Assembly: GCA_009392275.1 (NCBI GenBank)
Contig: VFGV01000010.1
Coordinates: 62,001-126,000 of the forward strand
Origin: SAR202 cluster bacterium
Lineage (GTDB): Bacteria; Chloroflexota; Dehalococcoidia; Lucifugimonadales; UBA2962
Direction: 5' to 3'
DNA length: 64,000 nucleotides
Shown here: piece by piece, positions 46,609-55,277 of the stretch
Numbering within the stretch: position 1 is the first letter of the stretch
Layout of the letters: every line of letters begins with the position of its first letter
The notes under the pieces: model-generated
Seen by the model: only the letters and a program-made list of their open reading frames with translations
What the model was told of the DNA's origin: nothing
The model's database searches: none
Position numbers and translations under genes: made by a program

Positions 46609-47367
46609 TTAGCTTTGTGCCGCGTTCACTTTATCTAGGTATGATTGAGCTCCGGATAAAAGCCATGGAGTCCATGCCACACTCAAGAACCGAGCACCAA
46701 TATCTATATAATATTCAAGGTTAAAGTCGTCTACCATTGTGCCAGCTACTCGCCCAGCTTTAACAATATCCTTTATTGCTTGATCTCTTACTTCTTGAAC
46801 CTCAGGATGGTTAATCTCACCGGTATATCCCATACTTTGGGCCAGATCACCAGGGGCAACAAAAAAAGCATCAATATGATCTGTTTCTAAAATCTGAGGT
46901 AAATTCTTTATGGCTTCAATGTCTTCAATAATTATAGATATTAAAGTTTCATCGTTAGCTTTTTTTACATATTCACTAACACCGATGCCTTGCCTACTTG
47001 TATACATGCCTCTATGACCTATAGGCCCAAATTTTGCAGCATCGACTACAGCTCGGGCTTCCTCTGCAGTATTAACATGAGGAACGCAAATGCCCATTGC
47101 TCCGGAATCCAGCGTTCTGTAAATGTCTCCAGCATTAACTTGATTAACTCTCACTATCGATGTTTTACCCCAAACATCACATGCTCTAGTCAGATCTGGT
47201 ATGTCAGCAAAGTCAACTGGCCCATGCTCTGCTTCAAGCCAAATTGCATCAAAATCCAGCTGAGAAAAAATTTCTATTAAATCTCCAGTTATAGGTCCCA
47301 TTGCAACTGATACAATCTTGCCTTCATTTAATTTTCGTTTCGCTAAGTTTGGTCTCAATTCTGCCAA
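46609..47367 (-). CDS. HpcH/HpaI family aldolase
   Basis: A 252-residue class II (metal-dependent) pyruvate aldolase of the HpaI type, cleaving 4-hydroxy-2-oxo acids to pyruvate and an aldehyde. Typical blocks: DAIWLEAEHGPVDF, IVRVNQVNAGDIYRTLDSGAMGICVPHVNTAEEA and the metal-ligand Glu in IIIEDIEAIKN, plus the GPIGHRGMYTSRQG loop. The substrate is not evident. The neighbours (CCA enzyme, NUDIX) do not help. Confidence 0.88.
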   Translation of the reverse strand: MAELRPNLAKRKLNEGKIVSVAMGPITGDLIEIFSQLDFDAIWLEAEHGPVDFADIPDLTRACDVWGKTSIVRVNQVNAGDIYRTLDSGAMGICVPHVNTAEEARAVVDAAKFGPIGHRGMYTSRQGIGVSEYVKKANDETLISIIIEDIEAIKNLPQILETDHIDAFFVAPGDLAQSMGYTGEINHPEVQEVRDQAIKDIVKAGRVAGTMVDDFNLEYYIDIGARFLSVAWTPWLLSGAQSYLDKVNAAQS

Positions 47368-47438
47368 TGCTTTTCTCCTAAAGGTAATATAATCGGGTCA
47401 CATAAACAAACACCCTAATTAGCGATTATACTGAAGAC

Positions 47439-47945
47439 ATGAAACATACGCATTACAAATCAAAGTATTGCAAAGCATGCGGTCACATAACTACCGAAAG
47501 AGATATAGAGGGCACGCAACGGCAATATTGTAATAATTGTGACTATATCGAATTCGTTGACCCAAAAGTAGTTGCCGTAGCAATTGTTACTAATACCCAA
47601 AATGATCTCCTGCTGGTTAAGCGCAACATAGAGCCTGCTTTTGGGCAATGGGCTTTTCCTTCAGGGTATGTTGATAATGGGGAAGCGGTGGAAGATGCGG
47701 TTATAAGAGAGACCAAAGAAGAAACAAATCTAGACATAGTAGTAGAGAAACTTATCGGAGTTTATTCTAATACAGGAAATCCGATAATTTTGGTTGTATA
47801 TAGTGCAAGCCAGATTGGTGGCAAACTGAGTCCTGGACCTGAAAGTCAAGATGTTAAGTGGTTCAACTTAACCGCACTTCCAAAACTACCGTTTCCTCAT
47901 GACAACAAGATTGTCGATGATTGGATGCAGCTAAACGATAGGTAA
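47439..47945 (+). CDS. NUDIX hydrolase with N-terminal zinc ribbon
   Basis: A 168-residue protein. Cys11, Cys14, Cys31 and Cys34 (YCKACG ... YCNNCD) form a zinc ribbon as in NADH pyrophosphatase (NudC) and similar NUDIX enzymes. The Nudix box is GYVDNGEAVEDAVIRETKEETN, with all catalytic Glu residues. It hydrolyses a nucleoside diphosphate derivative, possibly an ADP-ribose or NADH-like compound. It lacks the NudC SQPWPFPxS motif, so its substrate is open. Confidence 0.85.
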   Translation: MKHTHYKSKYCKACGHITTERDIEGTQRQYCNNCDYIEFVDPKVVAVAIVTNTQNDLLLVKRNIEPAFGQWAFPSGYVDNGEAVEDAVIRETKEETNLDIVVEKLIGVYSNTGNPIILVVYSASQIGGKLSPGPESQDVKWFNLTALPKLPFPHDNKIVDDWMQLNDR

Positions 47946-47956
47946 ATATTTAAGTT

Positions 47957-48622
47957 TCAAGTCTTATAGAAAATAACTATGTTATCCTCTATAAGCTCTA
48001 TTCTCCAATTCATTTTTGATGCAATCCAATACATTGTGTGATTACTATAAAAACTTACATGAGTCGGATCTCTACGATAATACCAGTCACCGAAACTGGA
48101 AATATTATCGGTAAAAGACGTCATTACACCTAAAACGCCAGTGTGTTTTAGCATTTGATCAAATCGATTGAATTCATTTGAAGGGTTATGAAAATGTTCT
48201 GCCGTCTCAGTGCATACAATGAAATCATAAGTTTTATCTAAAACATGTTTGTCATTTGCAAAAAACGGATCATACATTTCAACAAGGTATCCAGCCCTAG
48301 ACATCATTTGCATAAGGGCTGGCCCCGGACCAGCACCGTAATCTAATCCTGTATTCCCTTTTTCAAGCAACTTTTCCAATGGATTCCATAGCTTTGACAA
48401 AAAAGCTTGGTAGGCAGGGTCATCCAAATCATTGTTGTGTGATAAGTACCTGTCTTTTTCTACTGTTGGATCAGGCAAACATTCCTGTTGCACGAAAATC
48501 AATTTACAGTTTGTACATCTAAAAAATATTTTTCCACCATTGTGATTATCTATAAAAAAAGTAGATACATTATCCTCGCCACATAACCGGCATAATTCTA
48601 ATTTTGAAAACTTGTTATTCAA
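47957..48622 (-). CDS. Class I SAM-dependent methyltransferase with N-terminal zinc ribbon
   Basis: A 221-residue protein. It begins with a four-cysteine zinc ribbon (CRLCGED ... FFRCTNCKLIF, Cys11/14 and a later CxxC), then a short SAM-binding Rossmann fold with GLDYGAGPGPALMQMM as motif I and FDFIVCTETAEHFHNP as motif II. Similar proteins modify sugars or lipids. Its start overlaps the end of the MBL-fold gene upstream by eight bases, so they are translationally linked. Confidence 0.75.
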   Translation of the reverse strand: MNNKFSKLELCRLCGEDNVSTFFIDNHNGGKIFFRCTNCKLIFVQQECLPDPTVEKDRYLSHNNDLDDPAYQAFLSKLWNPLEKLLEKGNTGLDYGAGPGPALMQMMSRAGYLVEMYDPFFANDKHVLDKTYDFIVCTETAEHFHNPSNEFNRFDQMLKHTGVLGVMTSFTDNISSFGDWYYRRDPTHVSFYSNHTMYWIASKMNWRIELIEDNIVIFYKT

Positions 48623-49415
48623 TAATCCAATATCTGCGACCTTTCACACTTTTTATTCGACCAAAACCTGGTTCTGGGAAGTGACCTGCAGCTACTAAAA
48701 TATTTTTGTGTTCCAAATTGTTAAGCACACGATGCCTTGTTTCACGCGCAAGGTCAGGATTCACGTCAAACCCAGGACTCCAATCAGTATATTCTGCCTG
48801 AGCAGGACTATGTGCTACGTCACCCAATATAAACCCATGGTAACCATTCGATGTAATAGATATGGAAATATGTCCCGGGGTATGCCCTGGAGTAGGCACA
48901 GTTTTTATTTCTGGAGTAACATCATACTCACCGTCAATCAAATCTAAAATTCGTTCCTCACTCAATGGCACCACACTATCAGTGATCCATGGGGCATCAT
49001 TAATAACTTTAGCCCCAGTCCAGTAATCCCAATCAGGTTTCGGAACAAGATATCTTGCGTTAGGGAAAGTTGGCTGACCATTGCTTAGGTTCCATCCAAC
49101 ATGATCAGGATGTAAATGCGTATTTATTACCACTTCTATATGATTGCGATCCACTCCTTTATTTTGCATATCTTCTAACAACTTTCCATCCGGCCCGTTC
49201 ATACCAGTATCTACAACTATTAATTTTCCTTTAACAGAAATAACAAATGACCCAAATCTTGGGTGTAACACAGTACCATCTAACAAGTCTTTGTACTCTG
49301 ACTCCCAGATGTTAAGATCGCTAGTCGGGAAAATTTCTGTTACCTCTCCTGCTCCGTGCCCATCAGTTAATGAAATCAACTCAATATCGCCTACGTTAAC
49401 TTTGTATTTGGACAT
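48615..49415 (-). CDS. MBL-fold metallohydrolase
   Basis: A 266-residue metallo-beta-lactamase fold enzyme. The two-metal motif NTHLHPDHVGW supplies His100, His102, Asp104 and His105; further ligands are in PTPGHTPGH and LGDVAHSP. The N-terminal DTGMNGPDG loop is near the metal site. This subgroup includes lactonases and other hydrolases; which applies is not clear. It is divergent from selD, with 71 bases between, and overlaps the following methyltransferase. Confidence 0.85.
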   Translation of the reverse strand: MSKYKVNVGDIELISLTDGHGAGEVTEIFPTSDLNIWESEYKDLLDGTVLHPRFGSFVISVKGKLIVVDTGMNGPDGKLLEDMQNKGVDRNHIEVVINTHLHPDHVGWNLSNGQPTFPNARYLVPKPDWDYWTGAKVINDAPWITDSVVPLSEERILDLIDGEYDVTPEIKTVPTPGHTPGHISISITSNGYHGFILGDVAHSPAQAEYTDWSPGFDVNPDLARETRHRVLNNLEHKNILVAAGHFPEPGFGRIKSVKGRRYWIIE

Positions 49416-49470
49416 ATGTTTTTACCTCCCCAAACTTAAACCGATTTTATATGATTATAGCGATATAAAA

Positions 49471-49478
49471 AGGGAGAG
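49471..49478 (+). promoter_or_regulatory. Ribosome-binding site that sets the true selD start
   Basis: AGGGAGAG at 49471-49478 lies eight bases before the TTG at 49487. It supports starting selD there instead of at the GTG at 49571, which lies after the in-frame TGA and has no such site. A GTG at 49478 is also in frame but sits inside this site. Confidence 0.7.
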
Positions 49479-49486
49479 TGCGTACA

Positions 49487-50542
49487 TTGTCAAAAACTGG
49501 TCATGAAATTCGTTTAACTCAACTAACCTCGTCTGCTGGTTGAGCTGCTAAATTTAGCTCAGAACGCCTGGTGCAGGTACTGCATCAATTACCTAAATTA
49601 AATAACCCATCTCTATTGACAGGAATTCATTCACGTGATGATGCTGCTGTATACAAGTTAGATGAAAATACTGCTATCGTACAGTCAGTGGATTTTTTTC
49701 CTCCAAATGTAGATGATCCTTTTACCTATGGAGAAATAGCTGCAGCTAATGCAATAAGCGATATATATGCTATGGGTGGAAAGCCAATTTTTGCACTAAA
49801 TATAGTTTCTTTCCCTGACAATTTACCAAATGCAATACTTAACGATATTATTGCCGGAGGGTCATCCAAAGCTACAGAGGCAGGGATGTTGATTGTTGGT
49901 GGGCACACTATAAAGAATGATGTTCCGATATATGGATTATCAGTTACAGGAACCATTAAACCCGGTAGTGAAATTTTAAATTCCTCTTGCCAAAACAATG
50001 ATTTACTATTGCTTACAAAACCCATTGGATCAGGCATAATAACTACTGCCGCAAAATCCGATGCTGTTAATAAAGAATCACTGAATCAATGTATAAACAT
50101 TATGAAAACCCTCAATAATAAAGCATCTGATGCAATGATTAAATCGACAATAAATGCCTGCACTGACATAACTGGTTTTGGGTTGATAGGGCATATATTG
50201 GAAATGACTCAAGATAGCGAGTTAATGGCAACTATCAAGCTAGATAATGTGCCCATCATGGATAACGCCTACGAAGCTGCATTGGCTGGACATGTACCAT
50301 CAGGAACAAGAGAAAACTTGAGAGCTTGTGAGAAATCAGTTGAATGGGCGTCAAATATAAGTTTAGAAAATAAACTAATTCTTTGTGACGCACAAACATC
50401 AGGAGGCCTAGTGATCTCAGTGAGTCCTGACAACCTCGACAACCTCGTTAATAAATTAAAGCAAAACGGGATATCTGACTATGCAATCATCGGTGAAGTA
50501 AATTTACGTAAAGACGCTTCAACGCAAATCATAGTAAATTAA
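49487..50542 (+). CDS. selD: Selenide, water dikinase SelD, itself a selenoprotein
   Basis: SelD makes selenophosphate from selenide and ATP for selenocysteine synthesis. A standard reading would start at GTG 49571, losing the catalytic N-terminus. Reading upstream, the frame contains one TGA (49541-49543) and continues to a TTG at 49487 with AGGGAGAG before it. With TGA as selenocysteine (residue 19) the N-terminus reads IRLTQLTSSAG-Sec-AAKFSSERL, matching E. coli LTQYSHGAGCGCKIS: Sec replaces the essential Cys17, and Lys22 matches the essential Lys20. Full length is 351 residues, like E. coli's 347. The rest has VDFFPPNVDDPFTYGEIAAANAISDIYAMGG and GGHTIKNDVPIYGLSVTG, typical of SelD. Confidence 0.92.
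49541..49543 (+). other. selD: Selenocysteine codon (TGA) in selD
   Basis: In-frame TGA at codon 19 of selD, at the position of the catalytic Cys17 of E. coli SelD. It is followed by a candidate bacterial SECIS hairpin (49560-49582). Confidence 0.88.
49560..49582 (+). promoter_or_regulatory. Candidate bacterial SECIS element in selD
   Basis: GCCTG (49566-49570) pairs with CAGGT (49574-49578) around a GTG loop that starts with G. CAG/CTG (49560-49562 with 49580-49582) extends the stem past a small internal loop. The apical loop lies 27 bases after the TGA, within the distance usual for SelB-binding hairpins. It was found by eye; no folding energy was computed. Confidence 0.6.
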
Positions 50543-50588
50543 AATTTTTTAAAAGTAATGAGTAAAATAATGAGATATATTCAATAAA

Positions 50589-52280
50589 ATGACAAATCTT
50601 TATTCATTAATGGCCGTGCAAGACCAAATCTGGGATACTATAAAATCTGCTATACACAAGGCCCAGACTGCCGACGAGTTACCTGTTTGCGAATTACCAA
50701 ATAGGTCTTTAGAGCATCCACAAAATCCTAACCATGGCGATTATTCAAGCAATATTGCTCTACGGCTAGCAAAACCAATGAGGATTAATCCCATGCAAAT
50801 TGCTGAACTTGTTAAAGCGAGGATTGATCTAAAAAGTCCTATTGCATCAGTGTCTGTTGCTAAACCAGGGTTCTTGAATTTCAATCTTGAATCAGCTTGG
50901 GTTAAAAACCAAGTCGAAAAAATTCTAGAAATTGGTGAAGAATATGGAAATATAGAACTTGGAAATTCAGCAAAGATCCAAATCGAGTTTGTCAGCGTGA
51001 ACCCAACTGGGCCATTACATATTGGTCATACCAGGGGTGCTGTGGTGGGTAGCACGCTATCAAATGTATTGAATGCAGCTAATTACAAAGTGCAAAACGA
51101 ATACTATGTTAATGATGCAGGATCACAAGTGGATAACTTTGCCAAAAGCATTTACGCGCAATTCAAGAAAACTCAAGGTATTGACGTTAACATTCCAGAA
51201 GACAGCTACAAAGGTGATTACATCAATGAAATCGCTTTAAAAATCTCCAATTCTTATGGATTAAATATACACAAAATGTCTGAAAAAGAAGCATTACTGA
51301 ATATTAAAGAATATGGTCTTAAATTAATGCTAAGTTCAATAAAACAAGATCTCGATTCTTTACGCGTAAGTATGAATGAATGGTTTAGTGAAAAATCATT
51401 ATTTCAAGATGGCACATACAAAGAAATTAAAGAGAAACTAGATAAAAACAACCTCCTAGAAAGAAAAGATGGTGCCTTGTGGTTTAAGTCATCTCAACTG
51501 GGTGAAGAAAAGGATAATGTTATCGAAAAAAGTAACGGTATGCCTACATACTTTGCGTCTGACATTGCATATCACTACAACAAATTTGCATTAAGAGATT
51601 TTAAGTTTGTGGTGAATATTTGGGGGGCAGATCATCAAGGACATATACCTAGACTGAAAACCGTTGTGCAGTCACTTCAAATAGACCCCGATCGATTGAA
51701 ATTTATTGTCACTCAAATGGTTAAGCTTAAGCGTGGTTCTAGTATAGTAAAAATGTCAAAGCGATCGGGCGAATTAATCACCCTGGCTGAATTTATTAAA
51801 GAAGTAGGGGTAGATGCTTGTAGGTTCTTTTTTCTTTCAAGGTCGGCTGATAGCCAATTAGATTTCGATATAGAATTGGCACAGAAACAATCATCAGAAA
51901 ATCCCGTTTATTACATACAATACGGTCATGCTCGAATATGCAGCATTTTAAAAAATGCCAAAGAAAATAATATTCGATTTAACGACGGAGATGTAAATTT
52001 ATTAGATGATCCTAATGAATTAAATCTAATAAAAAAGATATTGGCCTTGCCAGAAACAGTACAATCAATATCTGTGAGGCTTGAACCGCATCATCTGGCG
52101 CACTATGCTTTAGAACTTGCGTCTGCTTTCCACCTCTATTATCAAAATTGTAAAGTGATTTCCACTGAGGATGAAGAATTACATATAACAAAAGCTCGTC
52201 TTAAATTGTGCGAGGCAACGCGAATCACAATAAATAGATGTCTTAATTTAATGGGAATGTCTGCACCAGAAAAAATGTGA
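50589..52280 (+). CDS. argS: Arginyl-tRNA synthetase
   Basis: A 563-residue class I synthetase that charges tRNA-Arg. The class I motifs HIGH (144-147, in GPLHIGHTRGAVVG) and KMSKRS (388-393) are visible. The N-terminal Arg-N domain (LPNRSLEHPQNPNHGDYSSNIALRLAK) and the C-terminal DALR domain (YYIQYGHARICSILKNA onward) are present. It begins 46 bases after selD. Confidence 0.95.
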   Translation: MTNLYSLMAVQDQIWDTIKSAIHKAQTADELPVCELPNRSLEHPQNPNHGDYSSNIALRLAKPMRINPMQIAELVKARIDLKSPIASVSVAKPGFLNFNLESAWVKNQVEKILEIGEEYGNIELGNSAKIQIEFVSVNPTGPLHIGHTRGAVVGSTLSNVLNAANYKVQNEYYVNDAGSQVDNFAKSIYAQFKKTQGIDVNIPEDSYKGDYINEIALKISNSYGLNIHKMSEKEALLNIKEYGLKLMLSSIKQDLDSLRVSMNEWFSEKSLFQDGTYKEIKEKLDKNNLLERKDGALWFKSSQLGEEKDNVIEKSNGMPTYFASDIAYHYNKFALRDFKFVVNIWGADHQGHIPRLKTVVQSLQIDPDRLKFIVTQMVKLKRGSSIVKMSKRSGELITLAEFIKEVGVDACRFFFLSRSADSQLDFDIELAQKQSSENPVYYIQYGHARICSILKNAKENNIRFNDGDVNLLDDPNELNLIKKILALPETVQSISVRLEPHHLAHYALELASAFHLYYQNCKVISTEDEELHITKARLKLCEATRITINRCLNLMGMSAPEKM

Positions 52281-52286
52281 GTTGGC

Positions 52287-52808
52287 CTAATCAATTTGGG
52301 TATTTAATTTTTCGGCCAAATATATTTTTGTATTGTTTACATAAATATCACGATAACCTTTAATCAAATCTCTATCTTTCTGTGTAGCTTCACGCCTAAT
52401 TCTAGCCGGCAATCCTGCAACAATAGAACCTGATTTTATTTCCATTCTGTCAACAACCATTGCTCCAGAAGCAATAATACAGTCTGAGCCAATCGTAACA
52501 CCGTCATTTACTATACATCCATTACCTAAGAGAACTCTGTCGCCAACAACACGTCCATGGCATAGAACCCTATGGCCAACAACAACATCATCACCTATTA
52601 AAACATCGCTGTCTCCATGTACAACCGAATTATCCTGAATACATGTGTTTCTACCGATCACAATTTTCCCAGAATCGCCTCGTATAACCGTACCTGGCCA
52701 AACACTTGACCCTTCTCCTATCTCTACATCACCCGCAACATATGCAAATTCACTTACAAACGCTTTTGGATGAATATCCGGTGTTTTCCCATTAACAGTT
52801 CGTATCAT
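52287..52808 (-). CDS. Gamma carbonic anhydrase-like hexapeptide protein
   Basis: A 173-residue left-handed beta-helix protein of the gamma carbonic anhydrase / PaaY / YrdA group. Hexapeptide turns run from about residue 20 to 130 (VEIGEGSSVWPGTVIRGDSGKIVIG), and the metal-binding histidines are His64 (SVVHG), His79 (VVGHR) and His84 (LCHG). Many such proteins have carbonic anhydrase or acyltransferase activity, and others are inactive. Convergent with argS. Confidence 0.88.
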   Translation of the reverse strand: MIRTVNGKTPDIHPKAFVSEFAYVAGDVEIGEGSSVWPGTVIRGDSGKIVIGRNTCIQDNSVVHGDSDVLIGDDVVVGHRVLCHGRVVGDRVLLGNGCIVNDGVTIGSDCIIASGAMVVDRMEIKSGSIVAGLPARIRREATQKDRDLIKGYRDIYVNNTKIYLAEKLNTQID

Positions 52809-52944
52809 ATAGTGCCTCCGATGAACGATTATTTATTTAAAGATTTTACTTTGTATTTTAAAAATGAGATAACTCAAGTCTAAAGCGATTATAATTGTAA
52901 ACACATATTATGATCGAATCGGGGCAGAAATTTACAATAACGGT

Positions 52945-53532
52945 ATGATTAAGATTGAAGTTAAAAATATTTTTGTATGTTTTCTTGCAATTACACTAGT
53001 TATTTCTGTACTATCTAGCTGTACTAAAGATACAGATATTGATTTAAACTCAATACCCAGTCCAGAACCCACTACTAAAAGTGCAGATTTAGTTGGACCG
53101 ACGGTACCAGCTGATAACGCGCAAGCCGTTGCCAAAGATGTTTTATTTGACTATCTTAGAGCGCAGTCACTGTTAGGTGCAGCAATGTATAAAGAGGCGA
53201 TTGGAAGCTACAACGTCGTGCTCAAAATACTGCCAGATCTTTATTTAGCCTACCATGGTAGAGCTCTCGCATACTACAAAGAAGGAATGGTTGAAAGAGC
53301 TTTAGAAGATTTCGGTCGAGCGATAGAAATAAAACCTGACTACGCGTCTGCATTAAGAAATCGCGGTGTTGTATATGCAAATGAAGGTATGTTCAATGAA
53401 GCGTGTGCAGATTTAAATGAAGCTATCAAAATATATGAAAATAAATTAAGTTCAGAACAAGCAGTATTTAATCAAGAAAAATATGAAGCCGACCTACTAG
53501 AAACAATGAGCCAATTGGGACCATGCAGGTAA
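52945..53532 (+). CDS. TPR-repeat lipoprotein
   Basis: A 195-residue protein. The N-terminus (positively charged, hydrophobic stretch, then LSSC) is a lipoprotein signal with modified Cys27. Three TPR-like helix pairs follow, for example AALGSYNVVLKIL-type YKEAIGSYNVVLKILPDLYLAYHGRALAYY and ERALEDFGRAIEIKPDYASALRNRGV. It is an exported scaffold, but its partners are unknown. The next gene is another TPR protein, 39 bases downstream. Confidence 0.8.
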   Translation: MIKIEVKNIFVCFLAITLVISVLSSCTKDTDIDLNSIPSPEPTTKSADLVGPTVPADNAQAVAKDVLFDYLRAQSLLGAAMYKEAIGSYNVVLKILPDLYLAYHGRALAYYKEGMVERALEDFGRAIEIKPDYASALRNRGVVYANEGMFNEACADLNEAIKIYENKLSSEQAVFNQEKYEADLLETMSQLGPCR

Positions 53533-53571
53533 ATATCATGGAAAATACGTTTAATGGATTAGAAGACTAAT

Positions 53572-54084
53572 ATGCAAAACGAACCGAATGATGCAAAAAA
53601 AAGCAGAATAAGTGATCGAGACTATAATTCTAAAGTAATTTTGCAGATGACAGAAATCATTAGTAAAAATCCAAACGATTGTAAAGCTTACGTAATGCGA
53701 GGCAACAATTACCTAGACGCAGGAAAATTAAATGAATCTATTTCAGATTTAACGAAAGCTATAGAACTGGATCCGACTAACGCTATGGTATTTAACAACA
53801 GAGGTGTTGCTTATAGGAGATCCTCTGACAAAGAAAACGCCCTGGCTGATTTTGAAAAAGCCATAACGATTAAACCTGACTATCGAGAGGCTTATAACAA
53901 TCGTGGTATGGTCCTAGCTGACAATTATGAATATGAAGCGGCCATTACTGAGTTCACAAAAGCAATCGAAATAGATTCTGATTACTGGTACGCATATAAT
54001 AACAGAGCTATGAGTAGATGGGCCTTAGGAGACCGCAAAGGTGCAGAATCTGACTATAAAGTTGTATCTAAATATATGTCCTGA
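53572..54084 (+). CDS. Cytoplasmic TPR-repeat protein
   Basis: A 170-residue protein with four consecutive TPR units from about residue 22 to 165 (AYVMRGNNYLDAGKLNESISDLTKAIELDPTNAMVFNNRG pattern, 34-residue period). Unlike its upstream neighbour it has no signal peptide, so it may act in the cytoplasm or be exported only with a partner. Probably co-transcribed with the lipoprotein. TPR sequence alone does not show function. Confidence 0.78.
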   Translation: MQNEPNDAKKSRISDRDYNSKVILQMTEIISKNPNDCKAYVMRGNNYLDAGKLNESISDLTKAIELDPTNAMVFNNRGVAYRRSSDKENALADFEKAITIKPDYREAYNNRGMVLADNYEYEAAITEFTKAIEIDSDYWYAYNNRAMSRWALGDRKGAESDYKVVSKYMS

Positions 54085-54126
54085 TAAGTTCAATGCTTCA
54101 ATATTATTAAAATAAGGAAATAAAAT

Positions 54127-54729
54127 ATGTCTACAGAACAAAATTCCTCACAAAATCTTGATCTAAATAAAATATTACTCACAGGTGAAAATTCGTTCAT
54201 CAGATTAAAACAAAAAGATGATGGCCCTATAACCACCAAAGCTACTCACTGGCGCATACTAAAATCTCCAGGTGGCCCTGGCCACGTACTGTTTATCCAA
54301 AGTGATATTACAGATAATGAAGTACGTATATATTCTGACAATTTTGCTATGACCAGGTGGATTCAAGGAAAAATAGAATGTGCTTTAAATCCTGAATTTG
54401 GTGATCCTGAAACACCTATAATTGACTCTGTATTTTCAAGCTCTGGCGACGGGGTTAACTATTGGATAGAAAGTATAGACTCTTTAAATGAAAGCATCCA
54501 AATGAATTGGCATGGTATTAGTGAACCATTTTATTTGAGAGTAGCAGCGGGATTTTTAGAAACAGCCCCTAAACTTGGAGTATACAGTTGCATGATTCCT
54601 TCATCGAAAGCCCAAATAACTAACAATGATATTCCTGCTTTAGGGTCTCCGTACTCTGAATTATTTGATGGACATCCAACGAGCTCATCATGCTTAGCAT
54701 GGTCTGAAACGTGGACGGAACTTAAATAA
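54127..54729 (+). CDS. Protein of unknown function
   Basis: A 200-residue soluble protein without signal peptide or membrane segment. It has alternating short strands (HVLFIQSDITDNEVRIYSDN; YWIESIDSLNESIQMNWHG) and a C-terminal region rich in Ser and Pro. I do not recognise a family. A clear ribosome-binding site AAGGA lies about eight bases before the ATG. It follows the two TPR genes and is convergent with the SRPBCC gene, four bases apart. Confidence 0.6.
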   Translation: MSTEQNSSQNLDLNKILLTGENSFIRLKQKDDGPITTKATHWRILKSPGGPGHVLFIQSDITDNEVRIYSDNFAMTRWIQGKIECALNPEFGDPETPIIDSVFSSSGDGVNYWIESIDSLNESIQMNWHGISEPFYLRVAAGFLETAPKLGVYSCMIPSSKAQITNNDIPALGSPYSELFDGHPTSSSCLAWSETWTELK

Positions 54730-54732
54730 ATA

Positions 54733-55224
54733 TTACGAGTCTTCTAGTGCAAAGTATTCCTGCATTTTGTTTTGGCGATAATCGAAAATTTGATTCAATT
54801 GATTGCGAACATATAAAAAGTTGCTAATAAACCCACCTGGGACTTGGTATTCAACCCGGTCTTTTATCAAAATACCTTGTGGCGTTTTGGTAAACTCATG
54901 TGTATGAATCCACTTTGTATAAGGCCCCTTCGTTTGTTCATCAACGAATTTATTTGGCGGATCCCATTTTGTTATATCACTTTGCCATTTAACAGGAATA
55001 CCGTGTAACTTTAGTTTGTAGTTTATTTGCGCGCCAGCCTTCATCTTTATCGGCAAAACTGTAAGTATATTGAAGTTTAACCACAGTGGTGTCAGGACTT
55101 CCAGGTTAGATGCGTCTGAAAAAAAACTGAACACTATATCAATCGGTTGATCAATGACTGTTTGTCGCTCTAAAGTAAATGTCTGATAAAAGCTAAGTAA
55201 ATTTAAAATTGTTTTTATTAACAA
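54733..55224 (-). CDS. SRPBCC (START/Bet v1-like) ligand-binding protein
   Basis: A 163-residue protein with the SRPBCC fold: the opening LERQTVIDQPIDIVFSFFSDASNLEVLTPLW, then MKAGAQINYKLKLHGIPVKWQSDIT and the closing helix FDYRQNKMQEYF. Such proteins hold a hydrophobic ligand in a deep cavity. Similar genes are often called ligand-binding or cell-division inhibitor SulA-like proteins. The ligand is unknown. The first 15 residues may not belong to the domain. Confidence 0.78.
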   Translation of the reverse strand: MLIKTILNLLSFYQTFTLERQTVIDQPIDIVFSFFSDASNLEVLTPLWLNFNILTVLPIKMKAGAQINYKLKLHGIPVKWQSDITKWDPPNKFVDEQTKGPYTKWIHTHEFTKTPQGILIKDRVEYQVPGGFISNFLYVRNQLNQIFDYRQNKMQEYFALEDS

Positions 55225-55277
55225 GATCCTCTCAACGAACCATATTAAATATTGGTTACAAGTTTAATTTTACAGAA

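Noticed and set aside
49571-50542. SelD starting at the GTG at 49571
   Set aside because: This start would remove the essential Lys and Sec/Cys motif and has no ribosome-binding site; the TTG at 49487 is better.
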